Shown here: positions 7,747 through 16,495 of the stretch, in pieces | Layout: each line of letters opens with the position of its first letter | Numbering within the stretch: the stretch's first letter is position 1 | Assembly: GCA_036272595.1 (NCBI GenBank) | Contig: DATAYM010000065.1 | Location: 1 to 64,000, forward strand | Length of the DNA stretch: 64,000 nucleotides | Origin: Poindextera sp036272595 | Lineage (GTDB): Bacteria > Pseudomonadota > Alphaproteobacteria > Caulobacterales > Caulobacteraceae | Direction of reading: 5' to 3' | Made by a program: the position numbers and the translations under genes | The notes under the pieces: model-generated | Database searches by the model: none | The model's input: only the letters and a program-made list of their open reading frames with translations | What the model was told of the DNA's origin: nothing

Positions 7747-8379
7747 ATGGCGTTTCTGCAGGATCGACTGGGTCGCGGACCCCTGGCCGAATGGTCATGC
7801 AAGGCGTTCGAGCGCGCGCGTCCGCTCGGACACAGGTCCTCCCGCGGCGGATTCCAGCTGTTCGCGCCGCGGCGGCAGAAGGCGGCCAGCGAGCATCTCT
7901 ACTTCAACGTCCGCTGGCTGCCGGTCGGCGGCGGCCGCCATGTGCTGCAGTACGGCTTCGTCGACGACCGCGGCAACATCGTCCTCAGCGTCTTCGGCGA
8001 GGGCTGGGCGGCAGGGCGCGGCGGAACGCACGGCTGGGAGGCGCCGCCGGAAGACTTGGCCGCCGCGCCGATGGACGCCGAATGGCTGGGCGAGCTGATC
8101 GGCTCGGTCTGCCAGGGCGCCTCCCTGGTCGCCTTCCACAGGGTGCTGCAGGGCGGCCTGTTGCCCAAGGGCGCCATCGACGGGGCGGCCAGCGTCGAAT
8201 GCGCCTGGCGGCGCTATCTGAGGGTGGCGCGCGCCCGCGGCGATTTTGACCGCGGCGAGCCGGTGACCCTCGACGACGCCCTGGAATCGGCCGGGGTCGG
8301 CGCGGTCGGCTCGCCCGACGCGGCCTTGCGGGCGCTGGGCGTCCGCGAACTGTGGGCCTGGATGGACAAGGTCGAGTAG
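7747..8379 (+). CDS. Hypothetical protein, possible degenerate DnaQ-like fold
   Basis: A 210-aa soluble protein with no family I can name with confidence. The ATG at 7747 follows a good GAAGGAG ribosome site. The middle (residues 50-80) shows a strand pattern ending YGFVDDRGNIVLSVFGEGW. The later part runs GASLVAFHRVLQGGLLP, then VTLDDALESAGV and SPDAALRALGVRELWAWM. This order resembles the later motifs of DEDD-type 3'-5' exonucleases (a 'valid H..fD' step, then a short helix pair and a final DA), but the first DxE pair is missing. It may be an inactive relative; this is only a pattern-level suggestion. No signal peptide or membrane segment is visible. Confidence 0.55.
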   Translation: MAFLQDRLGRGPLAEWSCKAFERARPLGHRSSRGGFQLFAPRRQKAASEHLYFNVRWLPVGGGRHVLQYGFVDDRGNIVLSVFGEGWAAGRGGTHGWEAPPEDLAAAPMDAEWLGELIGSVCQGASLVAFHRVLQGGLLPKGAIDGAASVECAWRRYLRVARARGDFDRGEPVTLDDALESAGVGAVGSPDAALRALGVRELWAWMDKVE

Positions 8380-8384
8380 CCCGC

Positions 8385-8942
8385 TCAGCGGCCTTCGACC
8401 TTGACCCCGTCCCAGAACAGCGGGCTGAGGTCGGCGAAAAAGGCGTCCAGCCCGTAGCTGTCACCCAGATAGTAGAGCCCGGTCTCGCCCCGAGTCAGAT
8501 AACCATGTTCGACCAGCAGTTGCAGCTTGCGCCGCGTGGTCTCGCGCGGAACCCGGGTGATGTCGGAGAGGCTGAGCGCGTTCATGCCGCGTCGGCGCTC
8601 TGGCTGCGGGCGATGACCGCGCGCCTCGGCGTCGGCGCGCGCGGTGATCTGCGCCAGCTCGGCGAGCAGGAAGATGAGATAGAGCAGATACTGGTCCAGA
8701 TCGCCGTCGAAACGCGATCGAATGCGGATCAGGGTCGACGAAAGCAGGCCGCCCCACCGGTAGAAGAAACGCCAGACGTCCTGCTCCAGGTAATCGGCCG
8801 TCGGGGCCTGATCAGCCCGGGCCGGCGCGGGACGAAACGATCGTGACGCATCCGATGCCCGCGGCGCCGCCTCGCCGACCTTGGAACGACTTTCGAACAC
8901 CGGTTCGTTTTCCGCGGCGGAATCCCGAACATGGTGTTGCAT
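8385..8942 (-). CDS. Winged-helix (MarR-like) transcriptional regulator
   Basis: The protein has 185 aa. The first 45 residues are charged and low in complexity. From about residue 50 it is helical (DYLEQDVWRFFYRWGGLL, DQYLLYLIFLLAELAQI). A helix-turn-helix follows in NALSLSDITRVPRETTRRKLQLLVEHGYL and a wing in LTRGETGLYYLGDSYG. That architecture fits a MarR/LysR-like winged-helix regulator that keeps a dimerisation helix in front of the DNA-binding unit. It is convergent with the unknown gene ending at 8379 and lies just 3' of the histidine kinase gene on the same strand, 164 bp away. Its target is unknown. Confidence 0.7.
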   Translation of the reverse strand: MQHHVRDSAAENEPVFESRSKVGEAAPRASDASRSFRPAPARADQAPTADYLEQDVWRFFYRWGGLLSSTLIRIRSRFDGDLDQYLLYLIFLLAELAQITARADAEARGHRPQPERRRGMNALSLSDITRVPRETTRRKLQLLVEHGYLTRGETGLYYLGDSYGLDAFFADLSPLFWDGVKVEGR

Positions 8943-9106
8943 GGCAAGCCTCCAGATACTGGTGACGAGGTATGGATGGCTGCGGAAGTGGGGCCAATCC
9001 GTGTCTGGGCTTATCCACTGAAAATGATGGTGAATCGGACGTTCACTGCGATCGGCGAGCCCCGTCGGCGCCCAGCTCTCCGACCTTGCGGCCGCGGCCG
9101 AACCGC

Positions 9107-10504
9107 TCAGGCCGCCGACGTCCTGAGGTCCGCCAGCGGCAGGCGGACCACCGCCGTCAGGCCGGCGAGGCCGCGGCGCAGCAGGACATCGCCGCCGTGG
9201 GCGCGGGCGATGGACCGGGCCACCGAGAGCCCCAGGCCGATGCCGCCGGTCTCGGGATTGCGCGACGGCTCGGCGCGATAGAAGGGCTCGAACACCCGCT
9301 CCAGCTCGGCGGCCGCCAGGCCGGGGCCTTCGTCGGCGATCTCGACCACGGCGGCGTCGCACTGGCTCTTCAGCTCCACCCGCGCCCGGCGGCCGTATTT
9401 GACCGCATTGTCGACCAGGTTGGTGAACAGCCGCTGCAGGGCCAGGGCGTCGCCGTCCACCGCCAGCGCGCCGTTGGTGGTCAGCTCCACGTCGGCGCCG
9501 GCGTCGCGGGCGTCGTCGACCACGCATTCGAGCACCGACAACAGGTCGACGATCGCCCGGTCGCCGGTGTGGCTGGCCTCGTGCACGAAGGCGAGCACCG
9601 CCGAGATCATCGCCTCCATCTGGTCCAGGTCCGAACCGATGGTCCGTTGCAGCGCCGGCGGCGCCGCCTCCATCTTGAACCGGATGCGGGTCAGCGGCGT
9701 GCGCAGGTCGTGCGAGATGGCCGCAATCATCGAGGTGCGGTCCTCGATATAGAGCTTCAGCCGCGCCTGCATGTCGTTGAAGGCGCGCGCCGCGACGCCG
9801 ATCTCGGCGGGCCCGGTCAGCGCCAGCAGCGGCGCGCTGGGATCGCGGCCCAGCCGGTCCGCCGCCTGGGCGAAGGCGCCGATCGGCGCCACCAGCCGGC
9901 GGGCGAACAGATAGCCGGCCGGGCCAAGCACGGCCAGGCAGACCAGGCACCAGACCATGACGCGGGCCTGCCAGGGGTTCGGGAACGGTTCCGGCGCCGA
10001 GGTCACGACCGCCCAGTCGCCGGTCGGCAGCTGCTCGGCCGCCTTGAAGTCGCCAAAGATCACCCCGCCGCTGTCGTGCGGCGGCGGTCCGGCCCAGTGC
10101 GGCGGCGGCGGGCGCCGTCCGCCGTCCCCGAGGAACGGCGACCACCAGATGTGCGGGTGCGGGCGCTCGAAGCTCAGCCGGACGCGGTCCTGGCTGACGC
10201 CGAGCAGGCCGACCAGCGTCATGCGGTCGGCCTCGGCGAAGCCCGGCTGGTGATCGCGCGGCGCCGGCGGCGGCTCGGCCTGCAGCGTGCGGACCAGGGC
10301 GCGGCCGTCGCGCGGCTTGACCGTCTGGCCGTCGAGGACCGCGGCGACCTCGCTCATCCGGTAGATCGGCGGCCTGGGCGGCGGCGCCAGCAGCACGATG
10401 AGCAGGGTGACGATCTGTCCCACCGCCAGGCCGCCGATCAGCAGGGCGACGATCTGCACCGCGATCGGCGCGCTGAAGCGCGGGGCGTCCGCCGCCGGGT
10501 CCAT
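9107..10504 (-). CDS. Sensor histidine kinase, EnvZ-like
   Basis: This 465-aa inner-membrane kinase has a first membrane segment at about 15-40 and a periplasmic sensor region of about 140 residues rich in Pro and His. The second membrane segment is at 180-200 and a HAMP linker follows (ARRLVAPIGAFAQAADRLG). The H-box AAISHDLRTPLTR has phospho-acceptor His265; the N-box is NLVDNAVKYG and the G-boxes are DEGPGL and GGIGLGLSVARSIA. It autophosphorylates and passes phosphate to the response regulator upstream in the same operon, with which it shares one base (TGATG). The sensor region has the pattern HPHIWW and several PPPH stretches, which might bind a metal, but the ligand is not known. Confidence 0.93.
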   Translation of the reverse strand: MDPAADAPRFSAPIAVQIVALLIGGLAVGQIVTLLIVLLAPPPRPPIYRMSEVAAVLDGQTVKPRDGRALVRTLQAEPPPAPRDHQPGFAEADRMTLVGLLGVSQDRVRLSFERPHPHIWWSPFLGDGGRRPPPPHWAGPPPHDSGGVIFGDFKAAEQLPTGDWAVVTSAPEPFPNPWQARVMVWCLVCLAVLGPAGYLFARRLVAPIGAFAQAADRLGRDPSAPLLALTGPAEIGVAARAFNDMQARLKLYIEDRTSMIAAISHDLRTPLTRIRFKMEAAPPALQRTIGSDLDQMEAMISAVLAFVHEASHTGDRAIVDLLSVLECVVDDARDAGADVELTTNGALAVDGDALALQRLFTNLVDNAVKYGRRARVELKSQCDAAVVEIADEGPGLAAAELERVFEPFYRAEPSRNPETGGIGLGLSVARSIARAHGGDVLLRRGLAGLTAVVRLPLADLRTSAA

Positions 10505-11256
10505 CAGCGGGTCACCAGCGCGGCGAACCGGTAGCCGAGGCCGCGGACGGTGCGGATGATCTCCTGCTCGCCGCTGTCGCCCAGCTTGCGGCGCAGGCGG
10601 CTGATCTGCACGTCGATCGCCCGATCGAGCGCGTCGGTATAGTCGCTCTGGGTCAGTTCGGACAGTTCCTCGCGGCTCAGCACCTGGCCGGGGCGATCGA
10701 GCAGGGCCAGCAGGATCGCGCGTTCGCCGCGGGTGAGCAGGATGGTCATTCCGGAGCGGTTGCGCAGCCGGCTGAGCACCGGCTCGAACTCATAGCCGGC
10801 GAACCGATAGGCCCCGCTCGACGCCGGCCGCTGGTTCCTGTTGAGCTCGCGGCGGCGCAGCACCGCCCGGATCCGCGCCAGCAGTTCGCGCGGGTTGCAC
10901 GGCTTGGGCAGGTAGTCGTCCGCGCCCAGCTCCAGCCCGACGATGCGATCGATGTCCTCGCCCTTGGCGCTCATGATGATGATGGCCGGCGCGTCCGCCG
11001 CCGACAGGCGCCGGCAGATCGACAGCCCGTCCTCGCCGGGCATCATGACATCGAGGATGATGATCTCGAAGCTTCCGGCCGCCAGCGCGCGGTCCATCGT
11101 GCGGCCGTCGGCGGCGACCTCGATCGAAAACCCGTGTCTGGAAAGATAGGCGGCGATGTTGCGCCCGAGGTCGGCATCGTCGTCGACGATGAGCACCCGG
11201 CGCGCTTTGACGAGCGGCTTTTCGACGGCCACAGAAGCGGTGTCTGTCCGAACCAC
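10504..11256 (-). CDS. OmpR-family response regulator
   Basis: A 250-aa regulator with an N-terminal receiver (residues 20-135) and a C-terminal winged helix (150-245). The receiver has the acidic pocket VLIVDDDADL, the phospho-acceptor in IIILDVMMPGEDG (Asp69), MSAKGED and the conserved Lys in DYLPKPCNPREL. The DNA-binding half has REELSELTQSDY, VDVQISRLRRKLGD in slightly altered form, and IRTVRGLGYRF. It is the first gene of the two-component operon and is translationally coupled to the kinase. The AT-rich sequence upstream (11290-11360) probably carries its promoter. Confidence 0.95.
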   Translation of the reverse strand: MVRTDTASVAVEKPLVKARRVLIVDDDADLGRNIAAYLSRHGFSIEVAADGRTMDRALAAGSFEIIILDVMMPGEDGLSICRRLSAADAPAIIIMSAKGEDIDRIVGLELGADDYLPKPCNPRELLARIRAVLRRRELNRNQRPASSGAYRFAGYEFEPVLSRLRNRSGMTILLTRGERAILLALLDRPGQVLSREELSELTQSDYTDALDRAIDVQISRLRRKLGDSGEQEIIRTVRGLGYRFAALVTR

Positions 11257-11568
11257 GCTCTCTCCCGTTACACGTCGCCTCCCCCCGCTTCAGTCGTCTA
11301 TATCGATTTTAAGCAATCGTCTCTGTTTTTTCCGATTGTCTATTGTAACAGGCGCTCTGAAACTTTGTTTCGGCCTGCAACAATCGCCGACTTCGGCCTG
11401 CATTGCTTGCAGGACTTGAGCTTCTCCCAGGGGATAAAGGAGAGGCCCGCGCACGAAAGTGCGCGGAAAGGTTCCGGCCTGTCCAGGCTGGCGCTTTGCG
11501 TCGTCGATCGAACGGCGCCTCAAGCGGTGAGGCGGTAACTCACGCTCGCTCTGCGAGAGGTCTTGCGC
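11257..11568. other. Intergenic region: probable promoter plus a decayed repeat copy
   Basis: The first 100 bases (11257-11360) are AT-rich for this genome and probably hold the promoter of the response-regulator operon. From about 11417 the sequence CTTCTCCCAGGGGATAAAGG, then GAGGCCCGCGCAC and a GCGCAC/GTGCGC hairpin follow the order of the intact repeats at 14531 and 62585. It also keeps the GGCCTGTCCAGGCTGG stretch seen in the 14531 copy. The second arm is degraded. No gene is seen. Confidence 0.5.
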
Positions 11569-12318
11569 CTAGCGCGGCCGGCTGTCGGCGGCGGACTTGG
11601 CGTACCAGTTCTGCGCCTGGTTCTGGTCCATCGGCACGCCCAGGCCGTGGGCGTAGAAATAGCCCATCCAGTTGGAGGCGTCGGCGTTGTTCTGGGCGGC
11701 GGCCATGCGGAACCACTTCATCGCCTCGGCATAGTTGACCGGAACGCCCTGGCCGCGGGCGTAGAGGGCGCCGATGCCGTCCTCGGCGGTGGCGTTGCCC
11801 TTGGCGGCGGCGCGGCGGTACCAGGTCATCGCCTGGCTGTAGTCGACCGGCACGCCGTGGCCGTAGAAATAGAATTCGCCGACGTCGTCCAGCGCGGCCG
11901 GGTCGCCCTGGTTGGCGGCCATCAAGTACCAGCGCATGGCGGCGGCATAGTCCTTGGCGGCATAGGCCTTGTTGCCGTTTTGCTTGGCCTGGTCGACGCT
12001 CATGCCGGGGGGCAGCGGCTGTCCGGCGGGCATGGGAATCGGCGGCGGTTCGCTTTCCTGGGGTATGGCCTCCGGAACCGGCGCTTCTTCCTGCACGACC
12101 GGCTGGGCCGCGGCCCGGCGCGGCGCGGCCGGCGCGGCGGCGGGCCTGACTTCGCAGCCATGCGGCGCCGACTTGATCATCTCTTCGCGCTTGGCGCGGT
12201 CGGTCTGCTTGGCCACCGCGCTCTTGTAGGAGGCGCACAGCACCTCCGCCGGGGTGGCGGCGTGCGCCGCGCCGCCGGCGAGCGCGACGACCAGGCCGAT
12301 CGGGATCAGCCAGCGCAT
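11569..12318 (-). CDS. Secreted Sel1-repeat protein paired with the TIR gene
   Basis: The 249-aa protein has a clear signal peptide (MRWLIPIGLVVALAGGAAHA, cleavage near residue 20), a Pro/Ala-rich linker to about residue 105 and at least three Sel1-like repeats. The repeats have the A-x-x-W-Y-x-x-A-A-x-x-G core followed by GHGVPVDYSQA, GQGVPVNYAEA and GLGVPMDQNQA. Sel1 repeats build solenoids for protein-protein contact, in bacteria often in envelope signalling. It begins 12 bases inside the TIR gene, so the two are co-translated and probably work together: the TIR protein has a membrane anchor and a C-terminal domain that would face this protein in the periplasm. Confidence 0.85.
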   Translation of the reverse strand: MRWLIPIGLVVALAGGAAHAATPAEVLCASYKSAVAKQTDRAKREEMIKSAPHGCEVRPAAAPAAPRRAAAQPVVQEEAPVPEAIPQESEPPPIPMPAGQPLPPGMSVDQAKQNGNKAYAAKDYAAAMRWYLMAANQGDPAALDDVGEFYFYGHGVPVDYSQAMTWYRRAAAKGNATAEDGIGALYARGQGVPVNYAEAMKWFRMAAAQNNADASNWMGYFYAHGLGVPMDQNQAQNWYAKSAADSRPR

Positions 12319-13874
12319 TTGGTCATCTTCGTGGTCTGGTTGTTGGGATCGGTCATCGACAGCGAACCGTCCGCGCCCAGCTTGTAGAGATAGGCGCCGC
12401 CATCCTCGCCCTTGGCGTTGGTCACGCCGGCGACGGGGCTTGGCTGGATGGTGGTCGTCGAGGTGGTCCCGGCCACGGTCATGGACACCGCGCCGTTCTG
12501 GACCGCGATGACCACCGGGCTGTCGCAGGTGAGGCCTTGCAGCGCCCACTTTCCGGCGAGCGGCGCGGCGGCCGCCACGGCCGCGGCCGTCGGATCGACC
12601 GCCGCGGGCGCGCCCTTCGGCGCGCCGGCGGCCGGCGAGGCCGTCTGCGTGGTGGCGACGGCCGGACCAGCGGGGCCTCCGGCCGGCTTGGGGTGGGGCT
12701 TCAGCGCGAACATGGCGCCGGCGGCGATCAGGCCGAGCACGACCACCGCGCCGATGATGATCGGCAGCAGCATCGGATTGCCGGCGCGGGGCGCCTCAGC
12801 GCTCGCGCCGGCCGCCGGTGCGGCAGGGGCTGCGGCAGCCGGGGCGTGCGCAGCCGGTGCGGCCGCTGCGGCCGCGGCGACAGGAGCGGGCGCCGGGGCC
12901 GGTTCAGCGGCTCTCGGGGCCGGGGCGGGCGCGGGTCTGGCGGGTTCGATCACCGGGGCGGGCGCGGCGACGGGCGCGGCCGGCTCCGGCGTCTTGGCGG
13001 CCGGGGGCGGAGCCGTCGGGGGCGGGGCGGCCGGCGGTGGCGCGGCCGGCGCTGCGGCGACCGCCGGCTCGGCGGTGGAAAGGGCAGGCTCGGCGGCCTT
13101 GGTGCGCCGTTGCGGCGCCGCCGCGTCCTGGCTTTCCAGCGCCGCGATGGCCAGCGCCACCTCGCGGGCGACGCCCTTGATCTCGGCCTTGGCGGCGCGC
13201 AGGGCGCGGTCGGCGTCTTCCTTGGCGGCGCGGGCGGCTTCGTATTCCTGGGCCGCGGCGCTCATGATCAGGTGGGTGGCGCGCATCTCCATCACGCGCA
13301 GATGCTGCTCCTCGGCGCGCACGAAGGTCGCCTGGGCGATCTGGGCGGCGTCGATGGTCTCGGCCTCGCGCGCCTTGGCCTCTTCCAGCGCCTCCTGGGC
13401 CCTGGCCAGCGCCTGCTGCTTCAGCTTCAGGCTCTCTTCGCGGCGGGCGAGGGCGCCGGTGAGCTCGCCGGGCTTGGCGCCGCCCTTCTCGACCACCTTC
13501 TCTTCGATGGTTTCGATCAGCCGCGTCCAGCCGCGGTTCGGCTCGCGCTCGGTCCAGCCGTCCAGCGGCAGGCCGTTGACCCGGTCGTAGGGGAAGGGCG
13601 GCTTCGGCAGGCCGACGATCACATTGATCAGCTTGTTGCTTTCCAGCCCCAGCCTGGCCTCGTCCTTGACGTGGTCGCTGCCGGCCGAACTCGGCGTCCA
13701 CAGCACCACGATGGCGGCCAGTTCGACGATCTGGCGCTCCAGCTCCTGGTGCCAGTCGATGCTGCGCATGTCCTCGTCCCACCAGACGACGACGCCAACG
13801 GCCCGCAGGCCGCGGATGATCGAGTCAGCCATCGCGCGGTCGGCGCGAGAATAGGAAAGAAAAACGCCCGACAT
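12306..13874 (-). CDS. Membrane-anchored TIR-domain protein
   Basis: The 522-aa protein has these parts in order. A TIR domain (1-125) has VFLSYSRADRAMADSI, GVVVWWDEDM and WHQELERQIVELAAIVVLWT. Helices rich in Glu/Ala that likely form a coiled coil span 140-250. An Ala/Pro linker runs to about 365. One membrane span covers 368-391. A C-terminal domain with two Cys (GLTCDSPV and KMTKCAG) ends the protein. Glu72, in the helix after the PSSAGSD loop, is where NAD-cleaving TIR proteins such as SARM1 carry their catalytic Glu, so NADase activity is possible. The N-terminus should be cytosolic. The downstream Sel1-repeat gene overlaps it. Whether it acts in immunity or signalling is open. Confidence 0.88.
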   Translation of the reverse strand: MSGVFLSYSRADRAMADSIIRGLRAVGVVVWWDEDMRSIDWHQELERQIVELAAIVVLWTPSSAGSDHVKDEARLGLESNKLINVIVGLPKPPFPYDRVNGLPLDGWTEREPNRGWTRLIETIEEKVVEKGGAKPGELTGALARREESLKLKQQALARAQEALEEAKAREAETIDAAQIAQATFVRAEEQHLRVMEMRATHLIMSAAAQEYEAARAAKEDADRALRAAKAEIKGVAREVALAIAALESQDAAAPQRRTKAAEPALSTAEPAVAAAPAAPPPAAPPPTAPPPAAKTPEPAAPVAAPAPVIEPARPAPAPAPRAAEPAPAPAPVAAAAAAAPAAHAPAAAAPAAPAAGASAEAPRAGNPMLLPIIIGAVVVLGLIAAGAMFALKPHPKPAGGPAGPAVATTQTASPAAGAPKGAPAAVDPTAAAVAAAAPLAGKWALQGLTCDSPVVIAVQNGAVSMTVAGTTSTTTIQPSPVAGVTNAKGEDGGAYLYKLGADGSLSMTDPNNQTTKMTKCAG

Positions 13875-14319
13875 CCCCGGCTCTTCAGCGGCCGCGCCGC
13901 GGAAGAGCGGGCCTAAGCCTCACCTTACCGGATAACGTCGTTCAAGGACAAGCGGCGGTCGCGGCGTCAGAGCAAATTAGTCAAGCGCCGCATGTTCGAC
14001 CAGAAGCACGGTGCGGCTAACCACATTTTCCCGGGGTCGGGACCAGGAAGGACTGGCCTCGGCGCCGCCTCACCTTTGACCGCGGCGTGAAGATCAAGCT
14101 TCGAGCGCGCGCCCAAGGGGTTTCATACAGCAACCCGGATGAGACGAGCCCGCTCCACGGCGCGGAACGGCCGACTTTACGCTGGTTTCGCGCCGTGCTG
14201 GCCGCGACGTCCAGATGTCGATTCACGAACTGACAGTTGCGCGAACGCATGCTACGGCTAAAGACCAAGCCTGGGACGAGCGGAGGGCGCTCGGCCTTTT
14301 GATTTATCGGAGCAGCAGG
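13875..14319. other. Intergenic region without recognisable genes
   Basis: This stretch of 445 bases separates the TIR gene start from the small gene at 14320. An AT-rich patch around 13960-14030 may contain the TIR-gene promoter. Reading frames here have no ribosome site or family resemblance. I see no tRNA, terminator-type hairpin or repeat. Confidence 0.4.
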
Positions 14320-14508
14320 ATGTCCGACAGCGACGCCACGAAAACCCCGGCCCAACCCCAGGCCGGCGAGCATCACCCGGCCAAGAAGGGCGTGGAAGAC
14401 CGCGGCCACAGCGTCGAGACGGCCGCCGAACAGCCGGTCGACGGCATCATCGCCGACCTCGCCGACGGCGACTCCTTCAAGCACAAGCACAAGCACCCGA
14501 AGAAATAG
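14320..14508 (+). CDS. Small hydrophilic protein with a Lys/His tail
   Basis: This 62-aa protein starts MSDSDATKTPAQPQAGE and ends in DSFKHKHKHPKK. ATG 14320 has GGAG 7 bases upstream; a longer in-frame start at 14215 lacks a comparable site. The sequence is highly polar, has no membrane segment or signal peptide, and looks largely disordered, with one possible helix (AAEQPVDGIIADLADG). I do not recognise a family. The basic His-Lys tail could bind nucleic acid or metal, but that is a guess. A repeat element follows 23 bases after its stop. Confidence 0.5.
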   Translation: MSDSDATKTPAQPQAGEHHPAKKGVEDRGHSVETAAEQPVDGIIADLADGDSFKHKHKHPKK

Positions 14509-14530
14509 CCGCCGTCGGGCCGCCCCGCGC

Positions 14531-14751
14531 AGACTTCTCCCAGAGGGAGAAGGAGGGGCCCGCGCACGTGCGTGCGCGGGAGGATGAGGGGTTATGGCCT
14601 GTCAGGCTGGCCCTCCAGGCAGCGGTTCGCCGCGCGCGCTCGAATCGGAGAGGGCATCCGGTTCGTGGATTTATCCTGAAACTCAGTAACCCCTCATCCT
14701 CCCACAGCGCTACGCGCTGTGGGTCCCTCCTTCTCCCTCTGGGAGAAGTCT
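14531..14751. repeat. Palindromic repeat element, family A, full copy
   Basis: A 221-bp element with terminal arms AGACTTCTCCC and GGGAGAAGTCT. Inside lie inverted segments GGGAGAAGGAGGG, GGAGGATGAGGGGTTA and their complements TAACCCCTCATCCTCC and CCCTCCTTCTCCC, each side with its own small hairpin (GCGCAC/GTGCGC, CAGCGC/GCGCTG). The same structure recurs at 62585-62774, with remnants near 11417 and at 40070. It looks like a non-coding mobile palindrome (MITE or REPIN type). The ends are defined by matching the two copies. Confidence 0.8.
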
Positions 14752-14761
14752 AGCGAGCGCC

Positions 14762-16495
14762 TCAGCTTGCGTCCGGGCCGCAGCAGATCATCTGCGTCTC
14801 CCGGACCATGACCCGGTCGTACTCCTTCACCTCGTCGCTGAGCGCCTCGTAGGGCACCAGGCTCGGATGCAGGCGCCTGAATTCATCCTTGGACGGACGG
14901 TTGGTCCCGCGCCACCCGTCCATGCGCCGTTCGGTGTTCCAGCGTTCATGCTCCAGTTCGGCCAGCCGCTCGCACTCCTCGGCGCTGGCGAACAGCCGCA
15001 CGCCCGGCCCCAGGCGCGGCGGCCCGGCCAGGCCCAGCCATAGGGCCGGGTCGACGCCGGCGCTGGCCAGCTTGGCCGGGATGTGGGCGACGGCGTCGCG
15101 GTTCGATTGCCGGAAGGCCTCGTCCAGTTCGTCCCATGGCCGCGCCGAGCGGTTGGCGGGATTGTCCCGCTGCTCCGGCGGCAGGGCGGCGCGATAGGCG
15201 GCGCTGAAGGCGCGGGCGGCCTTGTCCGGCGTGTTGGACAGGAATTCGCTGGCCTCGATCACCGATTCCAGGTCGCCGAAGGCGATCAGCGCGTCCAGGC
15301 CCTGATAGGCGCCGGCCGCGTGGGTGAGGGTGCCCGACTCGCGCAGGCGCACGAAGATCTTCGGCTGGCCCGCGTCCACCGACCGAAGCAGCGACTGCAG
15401 CATGCCCGCGGTGCTGAGCGCCTCGGCGTCGAGATGCAGGCAGACATAGGCGGCGGTCACCGGCCCGCCCTGGCTCAGCGCCGCGCCCAGGCTGGCCGCG
15501 TCCGGCGTGACGCCCTGGCTGCCGAAACTGCCCTCGATGAAGGTGAAGTGGGCGCAGGCGTCGATTTCCGGCGCCCGCACCCTCAAGACCCCCTCCAGCG
15601 CCCTGGCGTTGGGATCGATCACGGTGATCTGCGGCACGCCGAGATAGGTGGTGCGGCAGTTGACGATGATGTCGCTGGCGATGGCCTGGCCATGCTGGCC
15701 GAAGCCGACGATCAGGGCGTGGATGCGCCCATGCCCCATCTCCTTGGCGATCAGGAACGGCGGGTGGTCGATGCTGAGCGCGCGGGCCGAGACCTCGGCC
15801 ACCGACAGCACCCGGGTGCGCGCCTGGTTGAGGGTCGCCGCCGCGTCCTCGGCCAGGCGCACGTCGCGCATCAGCACGGTGATGAAGGCCTCGGGCGCCG
15901 CCGCGCGGGCCGCGCGGGTCAGCACCAGGGCATCGGCGTCGTCGTCCTCGGCCAGCAGGATGTGGTCGGGGCGGGTGGCGTACTGCTCGAACACCGCGGC
16001 GTGGTCGTCCAGCGGCCACGGCATGGCGATGGCCCTGAGCGACTGGGCGTTCAGCACCGGCGCGCCCAGCCACAGCACGCTCTTGCCGACGCGCTGGGCT
16101 TCCTCGAAGGCCTTCGAGGCGATGCCCTCGGGGCCGACGACGATCACCCCCTGGCGCAGCACCCGGGCCAGCGCGTGAGTCGCCCTGGCCTGCAGCAGCG
16201 CCGTGACCGTGAAGAACAGGGTGGCGAACACCGTCGCCAGGCCGGTCCATTCGGCGATGCGGAAACGCCAGTCGATCACGCCGGGGGCGGGCGCGTCGTA
16301 GAAGCTGTTGCCGTTGTCGAACAGACCGATGGAGCGGTAGGCCGCGTCGACCAGCCGGTAGCCGTGGGCGACCCATCCCGGAACGCCCAGCGCCAGGGTG
16401 ACGATCGCCAGGACCGGGATGGTCCAGGCCGGATTCGGGGCGAAGAAGCCCCGGCGTCTGCTCATGCGTCTCGCACTCGCGGCGGCCCAGCCCAT
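14762..16495 (-). CDS. TrkA-N-like NAD-binding membrane protein with C-terminal RyR domain
   Basis: The 577-aa protein has two N-terminal membrane spans (about 24-44 and 83-102) and a cytosolic region with two Rossmann-like segments (VIVVGPEGIASKAFEEA; HALIVGFGQHGQAIASD with the glycine motif at 263-269). This is reminiscent of TrkA-N/RCK domains of K+ channels. A C-terminal RyR domain follows at about 510-568 (LAELEHERWNTERRMDGW, RLHPSLVPYEALSDEVKEYD). Bacterial proteins joining TrkA-N-like and RyR domains have been proposed from genome analysis to belong to nucleotide-centred conflict or signalling systems. An alternative start at 16465 (MSRRRGFFAP) is equally possible. Its neighbours are the TIR pair and the multiubiquitin-like gene. 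Confidence 0.82.
   Translation of the reverse strand: MGWAAASARRMSRRRGFFAPNPAWTIPVLAIVTLALGVPGWVAHGYRLVDAAYRSIGLFDNGNSFYDAPAPGVIDWRFRIAEWTGLATVFATLFFTVTALLQARATHALARVLRQGVIVVGPEGIASKAFEEAQRVGKSVLWLGAPVLNAQSLRAIAMPWPLDDHAAVFEQYATRPDHILLAEDDDADALVLTRAARAAAPEAFITVLMRDVRLAEDAAATLNQARTRVLSVAEVSARALSIDHPPFLIAKEMGHGRIHALIVGFGQHGQAIASDIIVNCRTTYLGVPQITVIDPNARALEGVLRVRAPEIDACAHFTFIEGSFGSQGVTPDAASLGAALSQGGPVTAAYVCLHLDAEALSTAGMLQSLLRSVDAGQPKIFVRLRESGTLTHAAGAYQGLDALIAFGDLESVIEASEFLSNTPDKAARAFSAAYRAALPPEQRDNPANRSARPWDELDEAFRQSNRDAVAHIPAKLASAGVDPALWLGLAGPPRLGPGVRLFASAEECERLAELEHERWNTERRMDGWRGTNRPSKDEFRRLHPSLVPYEALSDEVKEYDRVMVRETQMICCGPDAS

Noticed and set aside
8943..10145. The winged-helix frame extends upstream through the histidine kinase gene on the same strand as a 586-residue open frame.
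   Set aside because: The upstream part is Arg/Gly/Ala-rich shadow of the kinase in another frame. The ATG at 8942 with its own domain start is the real one.
9000..10534. A 520-residue + strand open frame opposite the histidine kinase.
   Set aside because: No domain, only antisense codon bias; the kinase motifs on the - strand are complete.
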